Shown: positions 43,930-55,695, counted from the first letter of the stretch. The stretch is 64,000 nt of DNA from Cepaea nemoralis (GCA_014155875.1 JACEFZ010005542.1:241001-305000); one strand, 5' to 3'. Notes: generated by a model from the sequence alone, not told the origin. Program-made: numbers and translations.

Positions 43930-45125
43930 CAGGCTAACCAAAGTAGGAAAATGTTGGTCGAATCAGAAAAATGTCGACCAAAGTAGGAAAAATTTGTTAA
44001 CCAAATGTGAAAAAAAAATATTTGCCAAGTAAAGAAATATCGCATACAAACTTATGAAAAAGCAGGACAGTTGTTAACCAAAAGGGAAACTTTTTGGTCA
44101 AACTAATAAATATCTCAACCAAACTTATAAAAACAAATCGAAAACTTTGTTAACCAAATGTGAAAAAATATCGGCCAAAAAGTGAAATATTTCAACTAGA
44201 CTTATAAAAAGTAGAACAATTTGTCAGCCAAAAGGGAAAAAGGTCGGCCAAATACAGAAATATCTCAACCAAACTTATAAAAAGAAGGAAAAAGATTGAC
44301 CAAGTAACGAAATATCGCATCCAAACTTATGAAAAGTAGGAACATTTGTTAACCAAATAGGAAATATCGTGGCCATAGTAAGAAAATTTGTTAGCCAAGT
44401 GGGAGAAAATATTGACCAAGTAACGAAATACATCAACCAAACTTATCAAAAGTAGGAAGCTTTGTTTACCAAAGGTGAAAAAATATCGACCAAAGAGAGA
44501 AGTATTTCAACTAAACTTATAAAAACGTAGGACAATTTCGCTAGCCAAATGGGAAACATGTCGGCCAAACACAGAAATATCTCATCCAAATTTATAAAAA
44601 GAAGAAAAAAGATTGACCAAGCAAAGAAATATTGCATCCAAATTTATAAAAAGTAGGACACTTTGTTAACCAAAGTGAAAAATCTTAGCTAAGTGTCAAC
44701 CAAACTTATAAAAAGCTCAGCCAAACTTATGAAAAGTAGGAAAATTTGTTAACCAAATGTGAAAAGTTTCACCAAATTTCAACCAAACTTATAAAAAGTA
44801 GGAAACTTTGTTAACCAAATGTGTAAAGTTTGGTCAAATTTTAACCAAACTTATGAAAAGTAGGAAAATTTGTTAGCCAAATGGGAAAGTATGCCCAAAT
44901 TTTAACCAAACTTATCAAAACTAGGAAACTTTGTTAACCAAATGTGAAAAATTTTGGTCACATTTCAACCAAACTTAAACATATCGCAGCCAAACTTATA
45001 AAATGTAGGAAAATCTGTTGAACAAAGGGGGGAAACGTTGACCAAATACAGTAATAGCGTGACAAAATTTTCAAATATCCCAAACAAACTTATCAAAAGT
45101 AAGAAACTTTGTTAATCAAATGAGA
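43930..45125. repeat. Second internal array (ACCAAACTTATAAAAAGTAGG type)
   Basis: More than 20 degenerate units built from CAACCAAACTTAT, AAAAGTAGGAAA and TTTGTTAACCAAATG(T/G)GAAAA. Period roughly 50-65 bp with variants. Confidence 0.9.
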
Positions 45126-45129
45126 AATA

Positions 45130-45495
45130 AATATCTCATGTTGCTATTTCACATCCGCAATATTATGAAGTCGACCTTTTCTTAAAACCACGCCTGCAGT
45201 ATTGACCCCCTTGAATACCATCTACCTCCTGTTTTAACCGACTTTCAACGTTTCATACCACTTACACTAACATTCTCTTTGATTACACCACAAACGGTTT
45301 TATGCTGACTGGGCAAATTTCCATCCTACTAGAGATAATCGTCTGTCCCCTATGCAAACAACAGCTGTATTAAAAAAAATTAAAAAGTATCTTATGCAAT
45401 AAGTCACACTCTTTGAATGAAAAAAAATAATTTATTAAATGTCTCTTTATTGTTTCCAATTTGAATGTTTCATGTAGAAATTTAAGTAAATCAGT
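45130..45495. other. Element interior, no feature
   Basis: AT-rich, non-coding. Confidence 0.4.
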
Positions 45496-45499
45496 TCTA

Positions 45500-46299
45500 T
45501 CGGCCATGTTTACTTTTAAAGGTTTTCATTTGTAACCTGTGTGATGATAGTGTATAGGACACTACGGCACTCTACAGATAATAAATAACCGCTACCCATC
45601 CCTTTCCAACGAATTTCACTAAGCTATACCCGCGACAGTCAATAATATCGGTCATTTTTATTTACTTTTTAAGGTTTTTATTTGTAACCTGTGTGATGAT
45701 ATGTTTACACCACTACGACCCTCTACAGATCATATAGCCGTCATATTTACATTTTTACTTATAAGTTTTTTCATATGACGCCTGTCATGGCTCGAGGTTC
45801 GAACCCTCGCCCTACCCCACATGCTGACACCCGGGCCCCACCCCTGAACTCCCAGCCCCACGCCCCATAGACCACCCTGAGGAAATTCACTCTAACCCTA
45901 AGCCTTACACAGCACCAATGGAATGCTGATAGTGTTTACACCTGACCCCTTACAGCTAAACAAAGAAGACGAGAAAAAAGAATTACGACACCAAGGAGGA
46001 AGAGCACTGTAATCCTAGCACAGCATCACTAGTATGATGATAGTTTTTAAGCGCCGCCCCGCTACAACGAATAATAACAGTAATTATTAATTTAAAAGAA
46101 ATAACACTTGCAACAAAAAGAGAGGTAATAGTGTAAGACCACTCGCTTATTTATTCATGAGTTGCATCCATTGACCGGTCAAAGGTCACTTGCGGTCCGC
46201 TTTTGTGACGTTTCGCTTGCGGTTGTAGACTTTTTATATAGTAAAAAATCTGAGGTTTTCAACCTTATTTGCGTGTCCATTACCTCATACATTACTACT
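45500..46299 (-). repeat. Right terminal inverted repeat plus one inverted array unit
   Basis: 45690-46299 mirrors the left TIR. 45500-45690 mirrors one ~150-bp unit including GAATTTCACTAAGCTATACCC. Confidence 0.85.
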
Positions 46300-46570
46300 G
46301 ACGATAAAACAATGAACATTGAAATATTTTGGTCACCTAAACGTCATGAAAGTTTCAAGACATCAATCATGAAGGGGTATGTGTCCGGGAAGAGACGAAG
46401 AGGAAGACTAAAGAGAAGATTACAGGATGTGACAGATGATCTCCAGATGGGTGTATATCAGACGCGGGACATCTTGCTTATGATCGAGAGGTTTTACGGA
46501 AGGTTGATATTGGAGCGAGGTTCTGCAAAGGACTGAATGAATGAATGAATGAATGAATGAATGAATGAAT
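46300..46570 (+). pseudogene. LINE C copy, right part and (GAAT)n tail
   Basis: Continues the frame interrupted at 39527: L-K-Y-F-G-H, G-K-R-R-R-G-R-L-K-R-R, L-Q-D-V-T-D-D-L-Q-M-G, ending F-C-K-G and about nine GAAT units. Confidence 0.85.
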
Positions 46571-46574
46571 AAAC

Positions 46575-47100
46575 AGTCATTCACTACCGTCATATATTCA
46601 TTCAGCTACAGTCAGTTACTGCTACCATATATTCATCCAGCTGAAGTCATTAACTGCTACCATATATTAATCGAGCTACAGTCAATCACTGCTACCATAT
46701 ATTCACCGATCTACAGTCATTCACTGCTACCATATATTCATCGAGCTACAGTCATTCACTACTATCATATATTCATCCGGCTACAGTCATTCACTACTAC
46801 TATATTTTTATCCGGATACAGTCATTCACTGCTACCATATATACATAAAGCTACATCATTCACTGCTACTATATATTCATCCAGCTACAGTCATTCACTG
46901 TTACCATATATTCATCCAGCTACAGTCATTCACTGTTACCATATATTCACCCAGTTACAGTAATTCACTGTTACCATATATTCATCGAGCAACAGTCATT
47001 CACTGCTACTATATATTCATCCAGCTACAGTCAATCACTGCTACCATATATCCATCCAGCTACAGTCATTCACTGTTATCATATATCCATCCAACTGCAG
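46575..47100. repeat. Minisatellite, ~30-35-bp unit
   Basis: About 15 units of CATATATTCATCCAGCTACA followed by GTCATTCACTGCTAC. The 132-codon open frame over it is repeat translation. Confidence 0.92.
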
Positions 47101-47420
47101 GAAACGAAACGGTTGATTTTTCTGTGCAGTAGTACTTTCTCAATAAGTTAAATTGATTGATTGACTAATTTATTGACTGATTAAAGAACCATCATCATTG
47201 CAATTAAATATACCCATAGTATTTCGATCTGTTCCTCATGTTAGCCACACTAGGTGACACTCGCCGGCACAATCCCGCACTGGAAATCAGCTTCAGGCGA
47301 TTTGGAAACAGATTGTCTTGCGTTGATTTTTTAACAATGGTATGTGTGTCCATTTTTCAGAAATTAATGGCAAACTAACTGGCACCTTTCTGTCTTTACA
47401 TATGGAGTTATATATCTCCA
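47101..47420. other. No recognisable feature
   Basis: Intronic, non-coding. Confidence 0.4.
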
Positions 47421-47424
47421 TAGC

Positions 47425-47860
47425 ACAAATCCTGAGCTGAATTTAGAGACCATTCGTATGCCCATGCAGCAAGATTCTATCTCTCGACCTGACTAGTTTA
47501 CTCCAGAGGAAAGGTAACACGAATGGGTCTATAACAAGACAAGCTGCAGAATCTGCCTGATCTTCAAAGCAATACTCTGTCTACCCGTTGGAGCTTCCAC
47601 CCTAGACCAGTCGCCAACGAAGGCTTAGGGCCTGGTCTACCCTGTCATGACATTTCGTCTTTAGATTTTATTTCCTCATACTCGGATAAAGCTTGTACCC
47701 CCCCAAGCTTCCTCCGCCCGAAGTCGTCGGCACAATGTGACAATGTAGGGTGTCGAGTTTGGTGAGCGCCGTCCAACATTCAGCACAAACTGAAAGCAAG
47801 TAATGCCATCAACTGTCATAGTGTAGGCCTGTCATATCTGACTAAGACCTGCCGTTATCA
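47425..47860 (-). repeat. Inverted copy of the 14185-14645 repeat
   Basis: Reverse complement carries the same ordered words (see that entry). The ends are ATATCTGACTAAGACCTGCC and the TTTAGAGACCAT region. Confidence 0.6.
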
Positions 47861-47864
47861 AACT

Positions 47865-48125
47865 TCATTCATTCATTCATTCATTCATTCATTCATTCAT
47901 GCATGCATTCATTCATTCATTCAGTAGCATGTCCCTTGCAGAACTTCGTTTCCATAACAACCGCCCGCCGGAAAACTGTTCGGTCATTAGCAAGATGTCC
48001 CATGACCGGTACACCAATCAAGAGATCATCTGCTACATCCTGCACCCATCTTCTCTTTGGCCTTTCTCTTCTTTTCTTCCCGGGCATATACCCCTCTATG
48101 ATTGTTCTCTGTATCAATATTTGGT
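47865..48125 (-). pseudogene. LINE C 3' fragment, minus strand
   Basis: A (ATTC)n run (47868-47925, reversed tail) is followed by the reverse complement of the C-terminus: T-I-I-E-G-Y-M-P-G-K-K, W-V-Q-D-V-A-D-D-L and F-C-K-G-H-A-T-E. Confidence 0.85.
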
Positions 48126-48487
48126 AAAGGTGACTGCGGCTGGATCTATACAAGAGTGCAGTTTTGCTTAAATACGCTTCATTTTACTTTTCAGGCGAAT
48201 GTATTAGAGAAATAATTAAAATCAACCAGCTGAAGTCAATAGGCCCAGGACCATATTGTCATAATGACGTCATCGTGTCCTGCAACACTAGCTGGGAAGG
48301 ATAACACTGGTAGTAAATGCCAGCAAAAAATCGGTTTCTTTGGCCGAAAGGCACTCTTATTTAAACAGACATAATGCAAGTACTGTCAAATTAGGGGATA
48401 CGCATTCCGGATCATCGCAGAAAAATACATACAAAGTATATCCCACTTGATTATGTTTCTGCTCTTATTTGTAAAAATCATTTACAG

Positions 48488-48656
48488 TCTGTTTCAAATG
48501 TGTTTTTTAGGCAATACAAGTACGTACCGTCTACGAAGGCTGTCTTTTCTTTGGGTACTCACTCTTCTGCATTCTCAGATGTCAAAGACGGCTACGCCCG
48601 ATTTAACATGAATGGCGGTGTCATGTCAAGGTATACTATGTTCTACTTCAAATTGA
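48488..48656 (+). CDS. Host gene exon 3: central MRH strands
   Basis: 169 nt after the acceptor AAAAATCATTTACAG, phase 0 in. The exon starts S-V-S-N-V-F-F-R-Q92, aligned with the S-N-V-A-V-C-Q element of MRH domains but lacking that Cys. Then come F-S-L-G-T-H-S-S-A-F, G-Y-A-R-F-N-M-N-G-G and R131-Y-T-M-F-Y-F-K-L. The chosen donor is GTAAAA at 48657, leaving one nucleotide that joins exon 4 in frame as Ser140. A donor GTATAC at 48631 and an acceptor at 48510 also exist but break phase. Q92 and R131 fit the first two of the Gln-Arg-Glu-Tyr sugar-contact set known for MRH lectins. Confidence 0.65.
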
Positions 48657-48814
48657 GTAAAAATGATATTAGCAAAAGAAAAGATCTGAATAACAATTCA
48701 GAATGAACAATATAATTAGCTAATCTTATTCTTGGTTCTTGGTGGAAGGACGATTTTTCCATTTGTGTTGTTGTTATTTTTTTTCCCTGCATATTCTCTC
48801 TGATAACTTAGTCA

Positions 48815-49241
48815 GAATGGAAAATTAGATAACATCAAGAAAGAAATGGATAGAATGAAGATAAATATATTAGGGATTAGTGAAATGGCTAAGCCAATTA
48901 AAGGATTTTGGACAATCTCAGATATAGTATTATTAGTGAAACCCCATGGCAAACCTCTGGATGATAGCATAATACAAGTATACACGCCAACATCAGACTG
49001 TAATGAAGAAGATATAGATATATCAAATAACGAATTAGACATGGCCGTGGACCAGTGTACACATTTTGAAATGACTGTCATACTCGGGGATTTCAATGCC
49101 AAAGTAGGCAACGAAAAGGTAAGTGGTGATGTGACTGGTGGCTATGACCTAAGGTGATAAGGATGAGAGAGGTGACAGATTAATAGCTTGGGCAGAATAC
49201 CATGGTAATAGGTAGAACTTGGTTTAAACAATATCCTAGAC
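48815..49241 (+). pseudogene. LINE D copy, left part (endonuclease)
   Basis: N-I-K-K-E-M-D-R-M-K-I-N-I-L-G-I-S-E, then I-I-Q-V-Y-T-P-T and I-L-G-D-F-N-A-K-V-G endonuclease blocks, ending R-T-W-F-K-Q-Y-P-R at the hAT insertion. Stops present. Confidence 0.8.
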
Positions 49242-49384
49242 CAGGGGTGGGCAAACTACGACCCGCGGGCCGCATGCGGCCCGCCAAGTGATTTAAATGC
49301 GGCCCGTGAGGACATTTAGAAATAAACATTTTAAATTCGTTTTTAAGTTATTTTGTTAAATTTTACAGAATTTCATGTACCGTT

Positions 49385-51110
49385 ATGATGAGTGTCAATA
49401 ACAAACGTAAGATTGAAGATGAATGCCGTGTTTTTAATGATGAAAGGACAACTAAGTACTGTTTTATAAAAGTAGATTGCAAATCAGTTTGCTTGTTGTG
49501 TCGTGAGTCAGTGGCTGTCTTCAAAGAGTACAATTTAAAAAGACATCAAACAAAACATTCCGATTTCGGATACAATTTAACGACCGAAGAGAAGGAAAGC
49601 AAATGCCTTGAGTTGGTGAAAAATGTGGAGAAACAGCAAACTGTTTTCACTAAACAGTCTTCAAATCAAGATGCTGCAACTGAAGCTAGTCTTGTGCTGT
49701 CACACAGAATTGTAAAACAGAACAAGCCATTTTCTGATGTCGCGTTCATCAAGGAGTGTTTGCTAGATGCAGCAAACATTATGTGTCCAGAACCAAATAA
49801 AACAAACAGATTTGACAACATTACTTTATCAAGGAGAACTGTGGTCAGACGTGTTGACAAGATCAGTGACAATTTGATGCTTAAATTTCAAGATGCAAGT
49901 AAACCATTTTTGAGTCACTCAAAGACACAACCACAAGCCATGATATATTCAATGCTGTTACTAATTGTAGATGGCAAGTGTTACAACTGACGGAGCTCGT
50001 GCTTTGATTGGGAAAAAAATGTAAGTCTGGTAAAGTTGACAAGTGATAAGATTAAAGCAGAATATCCAGACCACACATTATTACCACTTCACTGTGTGAT
50101 TCATCAAGAAAGTCTGTGTAAAACTGTTTTGAATATCAAGGATGTTATTGACCCAGTTGTCAGTGTCATCAACCTCATCAGATCAAGAGCACTTAATCAC
50201 TGACAGTTCAAGTCAATACTTGACGATTTGGAAACTGAACATTCCGATGTCCTGAACCACACCAATGTTCGATGGCTGAGTCTCGGCAAGGTGTTGAGGC
50301 GAGTGTGGAAACTCAGAGAAGAAATAGTGATGTTCCTAGAGATGAAGGGCATTGCATGTGACTTTAATACTAACATTGCAAATAAAGAGTGGCAGTTAGA
50401 CTTTATGTTTGCCATTGAAATTATGGAAAAGTTAAATGAACTGAATGTCAAACTTCAGGAGAATGGCGTGTTTGCACATGAATTGTATGTATATGTAAAA
50501 TCATTTCAGGCAAATCTCTCACAGTTCTCCAGACAAGGAAGTGAAAAAAGATTTTGTCACTTCCTTTTGCTGAAACAAGAAACCATTTATGGTGAAAAGA
50601 CTGAAAAATACAAAGCCCAATTAGATGCATTGATTGAAGAATTTGGATGGAGATTCCAAGATTTCAAGAAATTAGAGCCATTGTTCAATATTCTCAGTTC
50701 ACCTTTTAGTGCAGAAGCTGATACAGTCACAGAGGACATTACAGTTGGAGTTGCTTGACTTACAAGCAGATCATGACCTGAAAGAGAAATTCAAGTCAGA
50801 TGGCTTGCTGGATTTCTATGGATCTTTATCACAAGAATCATTTCCCAACTTGAAAAACTTTGCAGCTAAACTTTTATCATTGTGTGGATCAACATACATT
50901 TGCGAACAAGCGTTCTCTTGCTTGAAGATCAACAAATCTAAGAATAGGTCTTTATTGTTGGACTGCAACTTGCATGCTGTCATGCGAATTTCAACAAGTA
51001 AACATGCTCCAGATTTCAAGAATATTGTCAAAAAAGTGCAAGCAGTTACATACATCTCATTAGAAATCAACAACTGTAGTGACAATGTAGTCGGTTTGTG
51101 TCTAAATTAA
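49385..51110 (+). pseudogene. hAT transposase (BED-type, GTF2IRD2/Charlie-like), broken
   Basis: Part 1 (49385-49987, 200 codons) has a BED-like finger, C-L-L-C then H-Q-T-K-H near residues 38-58, and the S-R-R-T-V-V-R-R helix region. It stops where the first catalytic Asp region should be. After a deletion the frame resumes near 49990 with D-G-A-R-A-L-I-G-K-K and L-H-C-V-I-H-Q-E, with stops. It then stays open at 50228-50758 (N-V-R-W-L-S-L-G-K-V) and 50748-51110. The last part holds the dimerisation domain (F-P-N-L-K-N-F-A-A-K-L-L-S-L, C-E-Q-A-F-S). It resembles the transposase group domesticated in vertebrates as GTF2IRD2 and ZBED relatives. Here it is clearly dead. Confidence 0.85.
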
Positions 51111-51318
51111 AGCCATTGATAGATAATAAAGAATATTTGTTATGATAACAAGTTGTAAAATCGTGTTAACAAATTAGTAAAAGTTTTTGTCCACATTGTC
51201 AAATATAATGTATATGTGTATCAGTAAAATAAAATTGCAATAATTAGTTATTTATACTGCTTAATAACCTATAAATAATTAATAATTACTTATTGTGATA
51301 GGATTGCTGTAAACAAAA

Positions 51319-51507
<189 letters not shown>

Positions 51508-51576
51508 CCCGCCAATAGCTTTACATTTGTCAATGCGGCCATCCGCACGAAAAGTTTGCCCACCCCTGTCCTGGAC

Positions 51577-52745
51577 GAGTATATACGTGGAAAAGCCCTG
51601 GAGATAATATTCGCAATTAAACTGACCACATACTGATTCCAAAGAGATTCAGAAGCTGTTTAATAGGAGCAAAAGCTAGACCAGGAGCAGATGGGCATTG
51701 TGACCATGTGCCAGTTATAGGAACAATGAGGTTAAGACCTAAAACATAAAGAAAACGCCAACGAACATCAAGTTAGATCTAGCATTACTTAGAACAGACA
51801 AAGAAATTAGAGAAAGGTACAATGTTACTGCAAAGAACAGTTATAATGCCAAGGAGATAATACATACTATTGACGAGCAATGGGACATGTTGCTGGAATC
51901 AATCCAACAGACATCAATAGAAATAATTCCCCCTAGACGTAGAATTGCAAAAAAAAAAAATGAAATGGATGACAGATGAAAGTTTGCAGATGATTTACGA
52001 AAGAAGAAAGAAAAAGCAAGGTAAAGAAGAATATAACAGAATACATAAAGAAATAGTAAATAAATTCAAAGTGGCTAAAGAAGTATGACTGAATCAACAG
52101 TGCATAGAAATTGGGACAAACTATGGAAAAGACACACATTCCATAGATCAACAAATAAATACAAAAACAGGTTGGAAAACACGAAATACCACTAGATGTT
52201 TAAATCGAGGAACGGTGTAATATTGACGAGACAAGATGATATAGTCAATAGATGGATGGAATATCTGGAAGTACTGTACAATGATAGGAGACCGGGTGTA
52301 AATATTCAAAACAATGGTGAGGGTCCATCAATACTTATAGCGGAAGTTGAAGATGAACTACATCGCATGAAGAAATAAAAGGCACCTGGTCAAGATAATA
52401 TTACATTGGGGGAAATTGAGGCTCTAGAGTCTAGGTGATTTTGGAATCGAAATATTGACAACATTTCTAAACGACATCTACACTAGTGGGTACATTCTTA
52501 GTGACCTATTAAAATCCATCTTTATATCTCTGCCAAAGAAACCAGGCGCTGTAGAATGCGGAGAGCATCCCACAATAAGTTTGAGTCACATGACAAAGCT
52601 GTTACCCATAATAATTATGAAAAGAATAAGAAACAAGATTAAACCAGAAATTAGTGATGAACAATGTAGATTTGTGGAGGGAAACAACAGCAATATTAGA
52701 AAGAGCTAGAGAAGTAAAATCAGGAATGTACAAAAAACATTGGGA
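51577..52745 (+). pseudogene. LINE D copy, right part (endonuclease end to early RT)
   Basis: Resumes with V-Y-T-W-K-S-P-G. Linker near 51790-52190, then V-E-D-E-L-H-R-M-K-K stop K-A-P-G-Q-D-N-I and L-P-K-K-P-G-A-V-E-C. Ends after E-Q-C-R-F-V-E-G; the RT palm is absent. Confidence 0.8.
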
Positions 52746-52759
52746 CAAAAGAAGAAGAA

Positions 52760-53480
52760 AATCAAGGCTAGCCGCTGATCATCTTGAATTGATTTTATTC
52801 CCGTCCATACTAAAATTTCACCTGTCTGGGGTATCTTTGATATAATAATTATCAAGCAATATATATATATATATCTTCCACTAATTCCACGCCGTCGGGC
52901 CTGTTCTGCCTATTATTCTTTAACTCCCATGCCTGAGCCACAGCAAAGCAGTGAGCTGTTCCAAATAATATATTTAATCAATTACTGTAAGCACAGTAAA
53001 ACCACCTCCTATAATTCTTCATGACCACACTGGGGCCGCTTAATTATTGTGCCGCTGTAACCGTTTATACTCAAGGAAAAGTGGACACACGGGATTGCTT
53101 ATCCCGGCTTAACGTTGTACTGTGTTATAAAAATGTACAGAACAATGTGGTAAACACACAATCGGCTGAAAACGTGTAATGTGAATAATAAACACTGCAT
53201 ACCCCTATAGTGAACCAACTACAGTACTTGTTGATATGCTTGTCTAATCATCATCTTCAGCATACCTAAGGTTCTTTGTAAAACATATGGCTGAAAACCT
53301 GCTGTTCATCTGATTTTCTCCAAGGATGTCTATTTCAACTGCACAAATGCTACTCCAATTATGCTTCTTCTCCAGATTCTCCTTCTCCCTCATGGGTTAC
53401 AGTTTAGCATACTATTAGCTATAAGTATAGCCCACAATCCTTTCCATGCCCTGACCAGTATAGGGTATATGGTACTGTCC
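52760..53480. other. No recognisable feature
   Basis: Intronic. A short (TA)n near 52860. No coding signal found. Confidence 0.4.
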
Positions 53481-53494
53481 CATTATTTTCGAGT

Positions 53495-53640
53495 CATCGG
53501 TACTCGAGTGATGTGGTTAACATCAGACCGACCTCCTTTACTTCCAGAACATTAACGAGTACTCATTTTAGGCTGGGTCGACCTGGAAGCCTCTGACCAT
53601 TAAAAAAATTCCTCGCCCAGATGGAGATTCCAACGTATGA
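53495..53640 (-). repeat. SINE-3 copy
   Basis: Contains CGAGTACTCATTTTAGGCTGG (reverse complement of the SINE-3 body) and a degraded head toward the right. Confidence 0.6.
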
Positions 53641-53990
53641 TCACAGGGTGGGCAGGCAAGCTTACATGCTGGTCTGATGATCACAGGGTGGGCAGGCAAG
53701 CTTACATGCTGGTCTGATGATCACAGGGTGGGCAGGTAAGCTTACATGCTGGTCTGATGATCACAGGGTGGGCAGGTAAGCTTACATGCTAGTCTGATGA
53801 TCACAGGGTGGGCAGGTAAGCTTACATGCTGGTCTGATTATCACAGGGTGGGAAGGCAAGCTTACATGCTGGTCTGATGATCACAGGGTGGGCAGGCAAG
53901 CTTACATGCTGGTCTGATGATCACAGGGTGGGCAGGTAAGCTTACATGCTGGTCTGATGATCACAGGGTGGACAGGTAAGCTTGCCATCC
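53641..53990. repeat. 40-bp tandem array, 9 units
   Basis: Units start TCACAGGGTGGGCAGGCAAG at 53641 and every 40 bp to 53961, nearly identical. The AAGCTTACATGCTGGTC part matches, reversed, the tRNA-like head of SINE-3. Confidence 0.93.
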
Positions 53991-54164
53991 ACTCAGCTAT
54001 TGCTGCTTCCAATCTTCGTTGGATTATTGCATTATAATCTTAAGCGTATGTCCTAGTCACTCTCATTTTCTAATCTGTATTATGAGTTTCATAGGTTGTT
54101 GGTCATTCCGCTTTGTTTAGTCGCATCTGACTATTTAACCGATGCGTATTCTGACAAATGTCTG

Positions 54165-54802
54165 TCTCTCTCTCTCTCTCATCATGTTCCTCTTGTACCT
54201 TGCGGTGTCGAGGTGAAGTATAAACTTCGTGAGAGTGCCCGGTTATGGGCTTCGTATATCGACATTCCCATGGATTCTGTTATTCCCTCCGTCCAGCGTT
54301 TACGTGGTCGGCCTCTTCCTCTGTTTCCATCTGGTCTGTACGTCATTGCTTGTTGTGGCATGCTGTTGACTGGTAGCCTACTTGCATGGCCAAACCATTT
54401 GACTTGCTGCTTTCTAATAAAATCTAGAGCAGCTTTAACCCCCACTTTAGTCCTGATTTCTTCATTTCTGATCTTATCTCTTCTTGATACGTTGAGTATT
54501 CTTCTCAGGAACCTCATTTCTGTTGTTGTGATTTTTCTTTTCTCTTTTTCTGTCATTGTCCAGGTTTGGCATTGGTAGCACAGAGTTGGTAGGAAGATTG
54601 TGTTGTAAAGTGCTTTCTTAGTAGTTATTGATACATGTTTGTTCTTTAGTATTGGTGCCATTTGTCCAATGAGTTGATTTGCCTTATTGCACCTATTTTC
54701 GATCTCGTCTTCTGATCTGCCATTTGATGATATTATACTTCCTAGGTACTTGAAGCTCTTTACTTGTTTCAAGTACAAATGTCTGTACTGAACGTAAAAC
54801 AT
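54165..54802 (-). pseudogene. LINE E 3' half, minus strand
   Basis: A 206-codon open frame (54802-54182): S-F-K-Y-L-G-S-I-I-S-S, thumb, C-Q-C-Q-T-W-T-M, W-F-G-H-A-S-R-L-P, N-R-G-R-G-R-P-R-K-R-W and T-P-Q-G-T-R-G-T. It lacks endonuclease and RT palm. The tail on the minus strand is GA-rich (reversed CT run at 54165-54180). A second fragment lies at 24555-24760. Distinct from A, C and D at the C-terminus. Confidence 0.8.
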
Positions 54803-54814
54803 GCCTAGTACATT

Positions 54815-54890
54815 AACAGCAGCTGAAAAATGCTAGTGTTGACTGCAAAGTCCTGTAAGGGATATGTAACTAAAAAAAAAAGAAGCTGAC
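54815..54890 (+). repeat. SINE-1 3' fragment, plus orientation
   Basis: CAGCTGAAAAATGCTAGTGTT, then AAGTCCTGTAAGGGATATG and an A run. This is the only plus-oriented copy noticed. Confidence 0.65.
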
Positions 54891-54894
54891 AAAT

Positions 54895-55490
54895 GTCTGC
54901 ACTGGTCTATAAAAATAAGAGTCTAGCATGCGAATACGACGTGGAAAAGGGACCTTTACATTTTTGTTTTTAGAACTATTGTGATATTCTTTGAGGCATG
55001 AACAGTCTCAAAACGATGCAGAACTATAGACATCATGCATGGCGTGGGAGTGTTGGCATGACGCTGGCTACCTCATCCAGAAGAAAACTGTATGTGTGAA
55101 ATTTAGTCAAACTTCAACACGTCTACAAAGTGCTTGGCGTGAGTTGGTTGAGGGCCTACACTCCACTGATAGATTAAAGGCAGAAGAAGAAGCAGTACGT
55201 AGACATCGGTGATATGCATTCTGGTTACGTACTTTCTGTAGATCGATGAAGACCTGTTAGCTGCTAAGTTGTTTAATTGGTTCCCGGTTTTGTTTGAAGC
55301 TGCAACCTACAACATACTGATGAAGCTTTAAACAAAGTGAAGCCATACTGTGAATAAAGAATTAAAAACAATAGTATGTAAAACATTGAAACATTGAATA
55401 CTAGTCATAAAATGTCTATGTAGATATATTTTCAAATTAATGGATACAGTCAAAACTAATTACATAAAATAACCCATCATGACGCGCAAC
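54895..55490. other. No recognisable feature
   Basis: Intronic sequence. No coding signal found. Confidence 0.4.
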
Positions 55491-55497
55491 ACACACT

Positions 55498-55525
55498 CGC
55501 GCGCACGCACGCACGCACGCACGCA

Positions 55526-55562
<37 letters not shown>
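55498..55562. repeat. (CG/CA)n microsatellite
   Basis: CGCACG units grading into pure CA. Confidence 0.95.
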
Positions 55563-55651
55563 CCATGAACAGGATTCTATGTTAAGCAAAAAGGCACAAA
55601 CCTGTTAACAAATCCACAGGAATACATTTGTGACATGTGTGTGTGGTTCAG

Positions 55652-55695
55652 GCGGATATATTGTATTTCAAGGCGAAGAGCCCAAGCTCAGCTAC
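55652..55695 (+). CDS. Host gene exon 4: MRH Glu/Tyr block
   Basis: 44 nt after GTGTGTGGTTCAG. Two nucleotides complete Ser140, then G-Y-I-V-F-Q-G-E148-E149-P-K-L-S-Y154, followed by the donor GTGAGT in phase 0. F-x-G-E-E-P-x-L-x-Y is a late-strand pattern of MRH domains. E148 and Y154 have the six-residue spacing expected of the sugar-contact Glu and Tyr. Confidence 0.65.

Larger units (their letters stand above)
39528..46299. mobile_element. 6.77-kb long-inverted-repeat element, Maverick/Polinton-like ends
   Basis: Starts AGTAGTAAT and ends ATTACTACT. The 6-mer GACGAT is duplicated exactly (39522-39527, 46300-46305). The interrupted LINE C reading frame (...L-L-K-T-I / T-I-K-Q...) independently proves the boundaries. 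The terminal inverted repeats extend at least 600 bp and, counting one array unit, about 800 bp. Inside, in order: left TIR, ~150-bp unit array, a possible spliced gene region with a C2H2 zinc-finger frame, a second array, right TIR. Maverick/Polinton elements are known for 6-bp TSDs and long TIRs. No DNA polymerase B, integrase, ATPase, protease or capsid gene is visible, so this is at most a non-autonomous relative. A different family with 6-bp TSD is possible. Confidence 0.85.
38241..48487 (+). other. Host gene intron 2 (10.2 kb)
   Basis: Contains SINE-1 copies, a LINE C target, the 6.77-kb inverted-repeat element, two tandem arrays and a LINE C fragment. Confidence 0.65.

Noticed and set aside
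46565..46963. 132-codon open frame with a repeated peptide.
   Set aside because: It coincides with the ~30-bp minisatellite and has no start context or other coding evidence.
48195..48304. Open stretch after a strong acceptor (TTTTACTTTTCAG) reading P-Y-C-H-N-D-V-I-V-S-C, considered as an extra MRH exon.
   Set aside because: It needs a different exon 2 donor, ends in TAA before any usable donor, and exon 2 already joins exon 3 in phase without it.
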